Shown here: positions 50,013 to 59,078 of the stretch, in pieces
Numbering within the stretch: the stretch's first letter is position 1
Layout of the letters: each line of letters begins with the position of its first letter
Assembly: GCF_016741935.1 (NCBI RefSeq)
Contig: NZ_JAERRG010000009.1
Location: 310,001-374,000 of the forward strand
Reading direction: 5' to 3'
Origin: Streptomyces endocoffeicus
GTDB taxonomy: Bacteria; Actinomycetota; Actinomycetes; Streptomycetales; Streptomycetaceae
Length of the DNA stretch: 64,000 nucleotides
The notes under the pieces: generated by a model
The model's input: only the letters and a program-made list of their open reading frames with translations
Database searches by the model: none
Told to the model about the DNA's origin: nothing
Program-made: the position numbers and the translations under genes

Positions 50013-51692
50013 TCAGTGAGTCTTTTGGGGCAGTCGCAGCCCGTCCATGCCCAGAGCATCCAAGTGGAAGCTGACTTCCATGGCGCCCAGCCCGTCGACG
50101 ACCTGCTGGGCCGCTTCGCCGAGCTCGCGCACGGCGTCGCGGTTGTTCTTCCCGAGGATCTGCTCTACGCCATGGGACTGCGTGATCTGCAGGTTTAGAC
50201 GCACGCGGCCGTCCGCTTCGCAGACCGCGGCGAACACATCCAGCTCCAGCTCGTCGGCGTACCCGCCGATGCAGTTGTTGAGCATCGCACCCCAGCGGGA
50301 GAGCGTCTTGGCATCACGGGCGACGACGAGGCTCAGACCGGGGGCTGCTTCCCGACCATCCAGGAGTGCGGCCGTCTGCAGTGCCCATTGGTGGCGCTGG
50401 GCCTGTTTCGCGATCCGCTCGAGGCGGCGGGCCTCCTCGCGTTCGTAGCGCTCACGATCGCGGGCCGCCATCAGCTCGCGCCGACGGTCCTCGATCAGAC
50501 CCAACGCCTGCACGCGGAACGCCTCGTCCTTCCAGAGGCCCCAGTCAGCAATCTGGGCCGTGCCCTCGGGAAGCAGCCGGATCTCGCGGTTGTAGTGCTC
50601 CATCTCGCGAAGGGCATAGCTCTCCTCCTGCATGACACGCTGGGCCGTGCGGCCCCGGGGGTCGTGCCAGCGCTCGATTGCGGGCAGGTCCCGGACGAGG
50701 TGCTCGAGGTCACGGGAGCCGCGGACCCGGCGCTGCCCGCGGGCAGCGATGATCTCCGGAAGGAGGTCGAGGTCACGGGTGACGGCCAAACGGTGAGCCG
50801 TGCAGTTGGCTGCATCGGCCAGCGTGCGCCGCGCCTGGTGGACGGGCTCCTTGAGGATCCGTCGCAGCACCGGCTGCGGAGTCCGGCGCAGGATCGAGCG
50901 GATGCCTCGCCGCTGCAGGGATGTGAGCGACCGCTCGTACATCAGGCTGCGGCCGCTGGCTGTTTTCGTGGTGCGCATTGCGTCGATGAGCCAGTCCACG
51001 GGCACCAGCCCTCGGAACATGGCGAACCAGCTCAGGGTGCTGATGTCCAGACGCTGCACCTCGCGGGCCAGCGGCCGACGGTAGGCGCGCACGCCGAAGA
51101 GGTTTTTCGCGACCTGCGCATGGTCGTGGGCATCGAGATAGGGCAGGTAGGCGGAGGCCGGACGATCCTGCTGGTCGTCCTTGAGTAGCGGGAAGCGGTC
51201 GTTCCAGTTCGGCAGCTCGCCGATGTGTTCGCGGATCGCGGCGATCGCCTGGTCCACGGCGTTGTCGACTCCCTCGGGCTCCGGTCCTTCGAGCCGGCGG
51301 GCCTGCGGCATGCTGTGCATCCACCGCTGCAGTGTCCCGGACAGCCCGCGGATCCAGGACTCGACCACGGTCTCGGAGAAGACATGGCGGGTGGTGGATT
51401 TGCCGGTGCGGCGGTCGATCTCGCGCAGGACGACGAGGTCCTTCTTCGTGCGGGCCATCGACGTGAGCTTCTCGGAGATCCAGTAGTGGAATGCCTTGCC
51501 CGAGGCGCGCATGCGGTGCACGCGCCTGTAGAGCGAGACGGCGACGGACGTCCGGCCGTCAGGTAGAGCCCGCGCCAGGATCCTCAGGCTGATGCCGGAG
51601 ATCGCGCCTTCGACTGCGGCAACACCCTGCTCGGCAAGGGCGTCGTCGACATACTTGATGTAGAGCAGGGCGTGTTCGGTGCGCTCGGGCAT
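50013..51692 (-). CDS. PcfJ-domain protein, 559 aa
   Basis: Residues ~440-520 match the PcfJ-like domain: LVVARDAKTLSRWGAMLNNC with IGGYADELELDVFAAV, then LNLQITQSHGVEQILGKNNR. The rest is helical and basic. PcfJ proteins are encoded near conjugation genes of Gram-positive plasmids, with a poorly defined role. ATG 51690-51692 is chosen because upstream residues are unlike coding. Intact over 1.7 kb. It is the only hint of transfer functions in the window. Confidence 0.75.
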   Translation of the reverse strand: MPERTEHALLYIKYVDDALAEQGVAAVEGAISGISLRILARALPDGRTSVAVSLYRRVHRMRASGKAFHYWISEKLTSMARTKKDLVVLREIDRRTGKSTTRHVFSETVVESWIRGLSGTLQRWMHSMPQARRLEGPEPEGVDNAVDQAIAAIREHIGELPNWNDRFPLLKDDQQDRPASAYLPYLDAHDHAQVAKNLFGVRAYRRPLAREVQRLDISTLSWFAMFRGLVPVDWLIDAMRTTKTASGRSLMYERSLTSLQRRGIRSILRRTPQPVLRRILKEPVHQARRTLADAANCTAHRLAVTRDLDLLPEIIAARGQRRVRGSRDLEHLVRDLPAIERWHDPRGRTAQRVMQEESYALREMEHYNREIRLLPEGTAQIADWGLWKDEAFRVQALGLIEDRRRELMAARDRERYEREEARRLERIAKQAQRHQWALQTAALLDGREAAPGLSLVVARDAKTLSRWGAMLNNCIGGYADELELDVFAAVCEADGRVRLNLQITQSHGVEQILGKNNRDAVRELGEAAQQVVDGLGAMEVSFHLDALGMDGLRLPQKTH

Positions 51693-51803
51693 GGCGGTCT
51701 CCCCCGGGAAGATGTGATGGATTCGGCAGTGAGACCCCCGGCGCTGCCTTGCAGCGCACTGCCCGCGTCTCATCCGGTTCCCTCTCCCTCAACTCGCCCC
51801 CTG

Positions 51804-52230
51804 TCAGGCCATTCGGGATCGCCTGTCTCGATTCGAGGCCATGTCATTCGAAAGACTTCTCGACAAGGAATGCACAGCCCGACTGACTCGGAGTGAGAAG
51901 CCGGGGCTGAGCGTGCGAAAAAGGAAGACCCCGCCGACGGTCCCTGCGGGGGTCTTGGCTGCGCTGTTCGCCAGGCACCGGTCGATGCATGTGGCCCCCG
52001 AGCCGTCCTGAAGTCCGGTGGCCTGGTCGTACCAGAAGCCACTACCCAGTCGGACCAAGGTCTTTCCCTCCCGACCTCCACAACCGGGGATGCCGGGGAC
52101 ATCGCGTCGGTCGAGGACGGTGGCCGTGCAGATGGACTCTCCGGTGTTCTCGTCGAGGCTCTTGACGACGACCTTGTCGCCGGCCTGAAGGTTCGCAAGA
52201 TCATTCGTGGCTGATGGTGCTGGTGCTCAT
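51804..52230 (-). pseudogene. Hypothetical protein with two frameshifts
   Basis: ATG 52228-52230 reads STSTISHE, then in another frame LANLQAGDKVVVKSLDENTG and TATVLDRRDVPGIPGCGGRE, then after a shift at a GAAAG run near 52065 TLVRLGSGFWYDQATGLQDG. The last frame runs on through the terminator hairpin (51914-51958), so the natural stop is probably lost. Original ~105 aa, beta-rich. Confidence 0.5.
51914..51958 (-). terminator. Rho-independent-type terminator
   Basis: On the minus strand AAGACCCCCGC...GCGGGGTCTT (one bulged base) followed by CCTTTTT. Ends the small-gene operon before the PcfJ gene. Confidence 0.7.
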
Positions 52231-52269
52231 GGCGCTGTGCTTCTTTTGGATCGAATCTGGACTGCGGTT

Positions 52270-52539
52270 TCAGGTCTGAGTCACGCTCATGAGTGCCTTC
52301 CTCGCGCGGCGCTTCTCGGCAAGAGCCCGAAGGGTACGCAGGAGGATCCACCAGCACACGCCGCTGAAGGCGATGCTGATGATGACCGGCGTGTACTGAC
52401 CGGTAGTGACGCAGAAGACCGCCGCCGGTGCGAGGACGATCACGTTCGTCGCGATCACGAGGGTGAGGAGCACCCGGCTGATCGTCTTGGCGGCGCGGTC
52501 GCGCCACGTCGGACCCGCGGTGCTGGTGGTGGCGTTCAT
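52270..52539 (-). CDS. Small membrane protein, 89 aa
   Basis: ATG 52537-52539 overlaps the previous stop (ATGA). Two hydrophobic segments: ISRVLLTLVIATNVIVLAPA and VIISIAFSGVCWWILLRTL, with a basic end (AEKRRARKA). Typical two-helix membrane protein; function unknown. Confidence 0.7.
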   Translation of the reverse strand: MNATTSTAGPTWRDRAAKTISRVLLTLVIATNVIVLAPAAVFCVTTGQYTPVIISIAFSGVCWWILLRTLRALAEKRRARKALMSVTQT

Positions 52540-52634
52540 GCGCTGGGTCCTTCCTCGATGATGTAGATCTTCTCGGCGACGTAGGCGTCGCCCTGCTCCT
52601 CGGCTGCGCTGTAGACCGGGAGGTAGACGGTCAC
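52536..52634 (-). CDS. Miniprotein, 32 aa
   Basis: GTG 52632-52634 and stop both overlap neighbouring genes by 2-4 nt. Sequence TVYLPVYSAAEEQGDAYVAE with KIYIIEEGPSA. Coupled small gene. Confidence 0.45.
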   Translation of the reverse strand: MTVYLPVYSAAEEQGDAYVAEKIYIIEEGPSA

Positions 52635-52888
52635 GCAGCCCGGTCAGCGGCCTCATCCGGGGAAGGGGCTGGGAGGGCGTCACGGTGCACCCCGTATGCC
52701 ATCCGGATGGGCACCCCTTGGGCCTCCAGACGGGAGCGCAACTCAGCCACCTCCCAGCCCTCCCCCTGGTCGTGCTCCTGGAGGTGGGCGAGGAGCCGCC
52801 GGACAGCGTTGAGGTCGGCAGCCGCGGCCTTCGCGAGATCAGGCAGAAGCGCGTGAACGCTCTGAAGGACCAGGGCAAACGCACCCAC
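52631..52888 (-). CDS. Hypothetical helical protein, 85 aa
   Basis: GTG 52886-52888, 28 nt after the 435-aa gene stop. Helical: FALVLQSVHALLPDLAKAAA, then WEVAELRSRLEAQGVPIRMA. No motif recognised. Confidence 0.6.
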   Translation of the reverse strand: MGAFALVLQSVHALLPDLAKAAAADLNAVRRLLAHLQEHDQGEGWEVAELRSRLEAQGVPIRMAYGVHRDALPAPSPDEAADRAA

Positions 52889-52915
52889 CCCGGGTGCGGC
52901 TCACGCACATTCGGG

Positions 52916-54223
52916 TCAGCCGGCCGCATCTTGCTGCTGGTTGCGTCGTAGCCGTTCCAGCAGCCGTTCGATTTGCCGACGCTGCAAGCGCATGGCAGGC
53001 GTCTCGGGCCTGGCAGTGACGCCGCGCAGTTCCTCAACCTCGACGGCGAGCCGATCCCTGTCGGCCCGCAACTGGTCGACGAGCGGCCCCAGCGCCCGCA
53101 TCACAGCGCCGCGGGTGTCCTCGAGCACGCCGATGCCCGGTGCCGGGAGGAGACAGCTCTCGAGGGCAGACTCGACCGCGACCAAGAAGTCCTCATCTGT
53201 GGGCAGGCCGTCGCTGGTCGCCACGTCTTCGGGCCACCCCGGCTGCCGCATGTACGCGTTGGCCGCCTGTGGGCCCTCGAACGCGGCGAGCAGGTGCGCG
53301 GCGGCCCCGGCGGGCTGGGCGGGGGTTCCGCCAGTGCCGCATTCGCACCTGTGGGCGCGGCGCTCACAGTCCTCGCAGACCTGGTGCGGGCAGCAGCCGC
53401 AGGGCAGGAACCGGTTCGGCGGCAGGGTGCAGCGGTGCGTGGCCTCTGCGGCGGCCGCGGCCTCGGCCTCCTCGCCCTTGCGGAGGAGCGCCTTCACGCA
53501 TGCCTGGCACGACACGTCGGTGCCGGGGTCTTCGAGGCTGCTCACCGTGTCCAGCGGGAAGTACATGCCGCAGGCGCCGGCGTCGCCGATGCCGTCGTCG
53601 AGCTGCCTGGTGGCGTGCACGGTGCGGCCGCGGTTCGTCTTCTTCCGGCTCGGGTAACCGTCGGGGTCGGCCTGGCGCTCGAGCTCGGCCAGGGCCTGGC
53701 GCACTGCCTGGGCGTCCTCGTCGCTGCGGATCCCAACGGCGCGCAGCGACTGGCACGGCCACGGGTCGCGGCCGCCGATCGTGTGCTCGCTGCTCCAGCA
53801 CTCCGGCCGGTGTCCGCCGCACAGCTTCGGCGCGGCGCAGCAGCCGTGCCGGGGGTTCGCGGTCTTCGGGTGCAGGGCGAGCATCGCGCCCTGGAGGCGG
53901 AGCGCGCCCACCGCGGCGGCGGCCCGGACCGCGTCCTCGTGGGCGTCGAGGAGCGCATTCGCCTCCTCGTGGAACATGGGCCCGCCGGCCTCGGGGGCGA
54001 CGAGTTGGTTGAAGATCGGCCGCCGGGTCCCGTTCACGGTCGGATCCGGGGCCTGCCCGCCCAGCTCGTCGGCCTGGTCGTCCAGCCGCAGGGCGGAGAT
54101 GAGGATGGCGCCGTGGGTCTTGGAGTCGGCCGTGGCCGGCAGGTTCAGTTCCGTGCGGCGCAGGAACTTCGCGGCCCGGCGCAAGGCGGGGATGTCCTTC
54201 GGGGTGAATTCGACGGTGCCCAT
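52916..54223 (-). CDS. Cys-rich hypothetical protein, 435 aa
   Basis: Contains two cysteine groups: CCAAPKLCGGHRPECWSSE near residue 130 and CGCCPHQVCEDCERRAHRCE near 270, both able to bind zinc. Between them lie Ala/Glu helical segments. The end is a coiled coil with RQIERLLERLRRNQQQ. ATG 54221-54223, with GGACACC upstream. No catalytic motif seen; may be a nucleic-acid-binding scaffold. Intact. Confidence 0.7.
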   Translation of the reverse strand: MGTVEFTPKDIPALRRAAKFLRRTELNLPATADSKTHGAILISALRLDDQADELGGQAPDPTVNGTRRPIFNQLVAPEAGGPMFHEEANALLDAHEDAVRAAAAVGALRLQGAMLALHPKTANPRHGCCAAPKLCGGHRPECWSSEHTIGGRDPWPCQSLRAVGIRSDEDAQAVRQALAELERQADPDGYPSRKKTNRGRTVHATRQLDDGIGDAGACGMYFPLDTVSSLEDPGTDVSCQACVKALLRKGEEAEAAAAAEATHRCTLPPNRFLPCGCCPHQVCEDCERRAHRCECGTGGTPAQPAGAAAHLLAAFEGPQAANAYMRQPGWPEDVATSDGLPTDEDFLVAVESALESCLLPAPGIGVLEDTRGAVMRALGPLVDQLRADRDRLAVEVEELRGVTARPETPAMRLQRRQIERLLERLRRNQQQDAAG

Positions 54224-54437
54224 CGGTGTCCTTACTTTGTAGGTGGGTTGATTCCGGCCACTCGTAGGATCGGGAGACCCAGGAATGCCGGGTGTGGCAC
54301 ACCGGCGGCCTCGTCGGTCTGCTGGCGGCGGAGCCGATGCCGACGACTGGCTCGTGCGTGAGGTTCACTGCGACCTGGTCGTACATCAGGGCGCTGTTGA
54401 GCCGAACGGAATGCGTGAGCCACGTTCGTCGGGGTGT

Positions 54438-54773
54438 TCAACTCGGTATGCCCGGGAGGTCGAGCGCCCGCCACTGCTCGCCGTTCCAGAACTGCCAGGT
54501 GGCGGTGCCGGGGTACTGATCGTCCAACTCGCTGGCGATCTGGACCAGGAACGGTGAAGCAGCGTCAGCGCACAGGCCGAGCCACAGTGGCGGGATGGCC
54601 AGGCGAACAAGGACGCCGTTGGAGCCGTGGATGTCGATGTCGCGGAGGACTCCTATGCCCGGGTTGGCGGCGACGGTCTGGGCCAAGCTGTGCGCGGCGA
54701 AGAGATCCTCGATCACCTCTTCGCCGCGCAGGGACTTGCCGTCCAGTTGGCATGCGCCAGTGAACTCGGTCAT
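54438..54773 (-). CDS. Hypothetical protein, 111 aa
   Basis: ATG 54771-54773: TEFTGACQLDGKSLRGEEVI, then LRDIDIHGSNGVLVRLAIPP and EWRALDLPGIPS-type end. Frame stays open upstream to ~54885 with good sequence (FNATVNEGKHCLGITENEFP), so the real protein may be longer or two genes may overlap. The 54.22-54.43 kb gap holds nothing recognised. Confidence 0.6.
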   Translation of the reverse strand: MTEFTGACQLDGKSLRGEEVIEDLFAAHSLAQTVAANPGIGVLRDIDIHGSNGVLVRLAIPPLWLGLCADAASPFLVQIASELDDQYPGTATWQFWNGEQWRALDLPGIPS

Positions 54774-54901
54774 GGCGTGTCGGGCGTCGCGGCTATCGGG
54801 GAACTCGTTCTCGGTGATCCCCAGGCAGTGCTTTCCTTCGTTGACAGTTGCGTTGAAGGCGATGTGGCGGCGTGTCTTCAGGTGCTGAACGCCGGGCGGG
54901 T

Positions 54902-55492
54902 TCAGCGGGTCTCGGCGGTGAGGTCGGCCACGCGCCGCTGGTAGGCCCCCCAGACGCCTGCGGTGTCCAGGCTGGGGCCGGTGGTGTAGTCGGTGGGAGA
55001 GGACGCGTGCGCCCACGTGCCGTGTGCGGTGACGACTTCCCGGTATTCGGTGCGGCTGGCCGGGTGGGATGCGATGGTGACCCACTGCGCGCCGGTCAGG
55101 GACGGATAGGCCGTCAGGTGGGCGGCGACGGCCGATGCCATGGCGTCGGCGGCGGCGGCCGGGTCGGTGATGTCGGCGGGCGTCTCGGTGAAGTCGCAGT
55201 GCACATGGCGGGTGTTGAAATCGTCGGTGATCACAGCACTGATGCCGAACAGTCCGGCCAGTGGCACGTCGTAGCCGGACACGGCGGGGCCGTTGGTGTG
55301 GGAGTGCGCGTCGATCCACACGTCCGGCTGGCCCTGGGCGGTGGTCACCAGGGAGGCGCCGGGCAGGGAGCGCCAGGGCTTGACCACACGGAAGGTGACG
55401 CCGTGCGCAGTCAGCGCGGCTTTGAGGATCCTGCCGGTGCGCTCGGCGGCGGTGGGGGCGGTCTTGCTCAGGTCGTGGGGCCAGGAAGTCAT
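54902..55492 (-). CDS. Hypothetical protein, 196 aa
   Basis: ATG 55490-55492 with GAGAGGG upstream. Beta-rich centre (DAHSHTNGPAVSGYDVPLAG, then TRHVHCDFTETPADITDPAA) and a helical end (AYQRRVADLTAETR). His/Asp-containing strands could bind metal, but no family recognised. Confidence 0.65.
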   Translation of the reverse strand: MTSWPHDLSKTAPTAAERTGRILKAALTAHGVTFRVVKPWRSLPGASLVTTAQGQPDVWIDAHSHTNGPAVSGYDVPLAGLFGISAVITDDFNTRHVHCDFTETPADITDPAAAADAMASAVAAHLTAYPSLTGAQWVTIASHPASRTEYREVVTAHGTWAHASSPTDYTTGPSLDTAGVWGAYQRRVADLTAETR

Positions 55493-56020
55493 GGTGTCCC
55501 TCTCACATCGATGGGGTGTGGGTTGGGGCTGAGTGCGTGCAGCCCGGCCCGGCCGGGCAACCGGCCTACCGGACGCGGGTGGATCAGAAGAGCGGTGCGT
55601 CCTGGTCCGTGCGGAGGGGGGCACACCGGGCACGCGGGGGCCGTGCCTCTGGGGTGGGGGCGGCCCGACCGGCCGCAGCCCTCCGCCGTGGCCTCCGTGC
55701 GCGCGGTCTCGGCCGTCTCCTGCGCCTGGGTGGTCTCCGCCTCGACCGGCGCGGCCTACGTCTGCCCGAGGGTGCCGCCCGCGCCGTTGCGGTACTCCGC
55801 CAGGGCGTCCTCGGGTGCCGTTGTCGGCGGAGCGGGTGGCGCGCGCAGGAGTTGTTGGCGGGTCCGGATGTGATGGTGGACTCGGTGGCGGCGGAGATTG
55901 GGACGTCGCTGACGGTCCTGTACGAGCAGGTGCCGGAGGTTCGGGCTCGTCCGAGGTCAAGGTCCGAGGTCAAGGAGCCGGGGACGGGGGTAGATCAGGT
56001 GCCGGGGAGCCGCCGGCGTG
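55493..56020 (+). pseudogene. Degenerate region with recombinase-type HTH remnant
   Basis: No intact gene. The best coherent piece is on the plus strand at ~55800-55960: GRPRVPLSAERVARA, then after a shift near 55845 ELLAGPDVMVDSVAAEIGTS with LTVLYEQVPE, the layout of a resolvase C-terminal HTH. A competing minus-strand reading (TEATAEGCGRSGRP) has an in-frame TAG and is less likely. Probably the remains of a recombinase or transposase gene. Confidence 0.35.
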
Positions 56021-56578
56021 TCAGTAGACCCGGGCTCCCCACACGTCGGGGGTGTCGCCGCAGCAGGACGGGCACATACACCGGCACGAGTTCTCTCGCC
56101 CGGTGCACTTCCCGTCGACCCGCGTCCCGTCCCCCTCAAGGTCGTGGGCCAGGATGCCGGGGCAGTACGGGCCCGGCTCGGGGCAGTCGGCGACGGCCAT
56201 CTGATGAGTGTCGCACCACGTCGCCATCGCGGCCGCCAACTGCACTTCGCCCTTCGCGCCGTCGTAGAGCTGCGCGTCACGCCGCCACAGGCAGACGACC
56301 TCCACGCTGGGCAGCGGACACGACGGCGCCTCGCTGTACCCGCCAGGCTCGGTGTACCAGGTGCGCCCGTCAGGAGCCTTCCAGTCGACCCACTGCCGCC
56401 GTTCGTACCGCGACTGTGCGTTGAACCAAAACTCGACTCTCACATCGCATGCAGCGCACCGCCAGATCCGAACGACGGCGTCCTGGCGGACCGCGACCAT
56501 CTGGTGGTCTCCCAGCATGTCGGTCCAGCGGCCGGCCTGGTCCCGTTCTGCGGCGAGCTGGGCGTCTGACGCGGTCAT
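56021..56578 (-). CDS. Cys-rich hypothetical protein, 185 aa
   Basis: ATG 56576-56578 overlaps the previous stop. N-terminal zinc-ribbon-like IWRCAACDVRVEFWFNAQSR near residue 40; C-terminal cluster KCTGRENSCRCMCPSCCG. Centre has Trp-rich segments (YERRQWVDWKAPDGRTWY). Possibly a nucleic-acid-binding or nuclease-like protein. The frame upstream of 56578 overlaps the next gene and is a shadow. Confidence 0.7.
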   Translation of the reverse strand: MTASDAQLAAERDQAGRWTDMLGDHQMVAVRQDAVVRIWRCAACDVRVEFWFNAQSRYERRQWVDWKAPDGRTWYTEPGGYSEAPSCPLPSVEVVCLWRRDAQLYDGAKGEVQLAAAMATWCDTHQMAVADCPEPGPYCPGILAHDLEGDGTRVDGKCTGRENSCRCMCPSCCGDTPDVWGARVY

Positions 56579-56871
56579 GGCTGATCTCCTAGGTGCGGGG
56601 AGCGGGTCTTGGCCGACAGGGACTCCCACGTCCATGGAGTGTGCGTCGTGTGGCGCCGCTCTCTGCCGCAGGGCTTGCAGTGGGAGGGGCGTATCCGCTG
56701 CGGAACGAACGTATGCAGCGGCAGCAGCCACTGTCCTTCGGCTTGTAGGTGGTCGCCTCGGTGCTGGCCGCAGCGAACGCAGATCCAGTAGCCGTCCGAG
56801 CCGTCCGGTTGGACCGGGCCCTCGCGGAACCAGTGATCGGTGATCAGCGAGCGGTCGAGGAAGGCGTTCAT
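56575..56871 (-). CDS. CxxC protein, 98 aa
   Basis: ATG 56869-56871; stop overlaps the next ATG. One zinc-site pattern: YWICVRCGQHRGDHLQAEG, then SHCKPCGRERRHTTH. Coupled to the 185-aa gene. Confidence 0.7.
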   Translation of the reverse strand: MNAFLDRSLITDHWFREGPVQPDGSDGYWICVRCGQHRGDHLQAEGQWLLPLHTFVPQRIRPSHCKPCGRERRHTTHTPWTWESLSAKTRSPHLGDQP

Positions 56872-56953
56872 GTGGGTCTCCTAGATGCCGGCGAGCGGGG
56901 TCTTGCCGACGGGGCTCGAGAGTCTGGGCACGGTTAGGAGTGGGCGCCCTGGT

Positions 56954-57228
56954 TTACGCGGTGGCCGTCGTCGTGGCCAGGTTCGCGCACACGAACCGTT
57001 CGGCGTCCGCCGCCCGCTCGCGGCAAGAGGCGCAGAATTCGCAGGGGTTCGGCATTTCGCCGCCGGTCTCGACAGCTGTCGATGCGCCGGCGTGCCACAG
57101 GGTGTGGCCGATCGGGTCGACCTGCTGCCACACCGTGTTGAGCCGGGACACGTCGTCCCATCGGCCGTCACCGCAGCGCGTCAGCCAGGTTCCGGGCGGC
57201 CGTGATGCTCGTTGGGCAGGGTGGTCAT
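56954..57228 (-). pseudogene. Hypothetical protein with one frameshift
   Basis: ATG 57226-57228 reads TTLPNEHHGRP and stops soon after in the literal frame. In the adjacent frame it continues GTWLTRCGDGRWDDVSRLNT, VWQQVDPIGHTLWHAG and CEFCASCRERAADAERF to TGA 56954-56956. Shift near 57193. Joined ~91 aa with a CxxC site; a GTG at 57151 gives a 65-aa literal protein. Confidence 0.5.
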
Positions 57229-57309
57229 AGGGTTGCCCTCGTCTCTCTGTCTCGATGGGAGATGGCGGGCCGGTTGCCCCAGGTGTACAGCAGGGTGTTC
57301 TGTGCTCAT
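57228..57309 (-). pseudogene. Miniprotein with probable frameshift
   Basis: ATG 57307-57309 overlaps the previous stop, but the good sequence (NTLLYTWGNRPAISHRDRET) is in another frame ending in a TGA that overlaps the next ATG. Needs one base change near 57300. Confidence 0.35.
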
Positions 57310-57539
57310 CCCTCGTTCCTCCCTTCCTTGATCGTGGTGCAGGTGCACCGGCCCCATCGGCTGGGGCATTTGCCTCCGTCCAGCACGGTCCACGTCTTGT
57401 CCCCGCACCGCCAGCAATTCGGCAGCCCGCGCGCCGTACGGCACGGGCCGCAGAACGTTCGAACCTGGTTCAAGGCCGCACACCCGGCGCAGTCTGTGGG
57501 CGGTTCGGCTATCCGCGTATAAGCCAGCCGCGTCGTCAT
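57306..57539 (-). CDS. Cys-rich protein, 77 aa
   Basis: ATG overlaps the previous stop. Cysteines: DCAGCAALNQVRTFCGPCRT, then NCWRCGDKTWTVLDGGKCPS and RCTC. Two zinc sites possible. Intact, coupled on both sides. Confidence 0.7.
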   Translation of the reverse strand: MTTRLAYTRIAEPPTDCAGCAALNQVRTFCGPCRTARGLPNCWRCGDKTWTVLDGGKCPSRWGRCTCTTIKEGRNEG

Positions 57540-57841
57540 TCCTCGTTCCTCTCTTCCTTGATCTCCGGCCGCCGGAACGGAATGATCCGGGCCGGCGGCC
57601 GTTCACGAGCCGGGATGGCCGGTGGGGCGGCTGCCCGCTTCTGCTCGGCCTGCTCCCGGAGGACGTCGAGCTTCCGCCGCCCGCATGCCTGGCAGTCCAG
57701 TACACCGGCGAGCATTCTGAACCGGGAGTCTGCGGTGAAGAGCCACGCGGGGTCAGATGAGAACCCTGGCCGCCAGTAGGAACCACAGATGCAGCGGTGG
57801 CCCCTTCGGACGGGTCCGCGGAACGGGGCGGGGTTGCTCAT
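57536..57841 (-). CDS. Cys-containing protein, 101 aa
   Basis: ATG 57839-57841. CICGSYWRPGFSSDPAWLF and LDCQACGRRKLDVLREQAEQ supply a four-cysteine zinc site. Basic end (RIIPFRRPEIKEERNEE). The long upstream frame is a shadow of the next gene. Confidence 0.65.
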   Translation of the reverse strand: MSNPAPFRGPVRRGHRCICGSYWRPGFSSDPAWLFTADSRFRMLAGVLDCQACGRRKLDVLREQAEQKRAAAPPAIPARERPPARIIPFRRPEIKEERNEE

Positions 57842-57855
57842 TCCTCGTTCCTCGC

Positions 57856-58200
57856 TTACTTGACTGGCAGTTGCAGCGGCGGCCGGACGCAGTGAGCCCA
57901 GTCCTTCGGCGCGCACCGCCTGCCCGGGTCGGTGCCCTGGGGCTTCGCCTCCCGGCCGCACCGGTCGCAGATGTACAGCCACGACCCGTCCTCGTTGCGG
58001 TACGCGTGGCGACCGGCGTCCTTGTTCACGCGTAGGTGCTGGGCGACTTCGAACGTGGCACCGGACGCACGGCACTCCAGCCGTCGCGCGCTTGCCAGAG
58101 CCCGGTCGTTGCCCTTGTGCCGGTACAGCTTTCCCGTAACCGTGAATGAGGCGTAATTGCGGCACAGGGGGCAGGTGCCGCCGCCGCTCGCCCTGCCCAC
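57856..58200 (-). CDS. Zinc-ribbon-like protein, 114 aa
   Basis: GTG 58198-58200. Three cysteine pairs: GTCPLCRNYASFTVTGKLYR, LECRASG and YICDRCGREAKPQGTDPG, plus single cysteines near the end. Histidines in between (RHKGNDRALA). Likely two metal sites; role unknown. Confidence 0.7.
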   Translation of the reverse strand: MGRASGGGTCPLCRNYASFTVTGKLYRHKGNDRALASARRLECRASGATFEVAQHLRVNKDAGRHAYRNEDGSWLYICDRCGREAKPQGTDPGRRCAPKDWAHCVRPPLQLPVK

Positions 58201-58203
58201 AGC

Positions 58204-59010
58204 TCAGCCCTCGGGGACGAGGTGCCGGGCCGGGACGGCCGCGCTGTCGGTCAGAGTGTGCAGGCCGGGCTGGCGGTCGTCGTCCATGTCCCGGAGCATC
58301 TCGCAGCCGGGGCACTCGCAACGGCCGTTGCCTCGGGGACCCTTGTACCCCTGCTCGGCGTGCAGTCGGCGTGCCTGCGCGGTGACCACGTCCCGCAGCC
58401 GCTGAATCTCGGCAGACTGACCGTCGACCAGCTTCACGCCCTTGTCGGTCCGGGCGACCTCGTCCAGCACCTTGTGGGTGACCACACCGTCCAGTTGCCA
58501 CTGGACCCGCTGCGCAGCGTTCTTGAGTTCCTCCACGACTTTCGGCCCGGAGCGCTCGGATAGCTGCGAGATGCGATAGATCAAGCCGGTGAGGGGCACG
58601 GCGGACCGTCGGACGATAGCCTCCAGGTACATACCGCCCCGGGCCTCCACCGACTCCTTGACCTGACGGCCGGCCGCCGCGTAGACCGAGCGGTCATGCT
58701 TCACCTGGTCCTGAAGCAGCATGCTGTAGGCGTTGTGGTGACGTTGCGCCTCAGCGTGCGCCTGCTCCACCTCGCGGTTCAGCAGCTCCGCGTCGGACAG
58801 GCCGGACACGTCCTCGCCGGCGCGTTCGTAGTCCTCACGCAGCGAGGCCACGCGGTCGGCTGTGTCCTTGCGTGCCCACCCGGGCACGGGGCCGTTACCC
58901 CTGCCGAGGACCCGGGTCACCAATTCGTCGTCGCTCAGGCGGGTGACGTCCTGCCCCAGCTCGATGAGCGCACCGCGCAGGGCCTCGATCTTTTCGGAGA
59001 CGATCGTCAT
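58204..59010 (-). CDS. Helical hypothetical protein, 268 aa
   Basis: ATG 59008-59010. Begins TIVSEKIEALRGALIELGQD with two similar halves (TRLSDDELVTRVLGRGNG and SGLSDAELLNREVEQAHAEA), then a long coiled coil (EVEQAHAEAQRHHNAYSMLL) and a C-terminal CECPGCEML site. Intact 0.8 kb gene, last before the small Cys-rich cluster. Function unknown. Confidence 0.7.
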   Translation of the reverse strand: MTIVSEKIEALRGALIELGQDVTRLSDDELVTRVLGRGNGPVPGWARKDTADRVASLREDYERAGEDVSGLSDAELLNREVEQAHAEAQRHHNAYSMLLQDQVKHDRSVYAAAGRQVKESVEARGGMYLEAIVRRSAVPLTGLIYRISQLSERSGPKVVEELKNAAQRVQWQLDGVVTHKVLDEVARTDKGVKLVDGQSAEIQRLRDVVTAQARRLHAEQGYKGPRGNGRCECPGCEMLRDMDDDRQPGLHTLTDSAAVPARHLVPEG

Positions 59011-59078
59011 GATGCTTTCCTCAATTCCTTGGTTCGGTGGCTTGCTGGTCCGCCCACTCGTGCGAGTCGTGGTAGTCG

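Noticed and set aside
55600..55900. Minus-strand gene with an in-frame TAG
   Set aside because: Good local codon bias in parts, but no start and no continuous frame; the plus-strand HTH remnant explains the region better.
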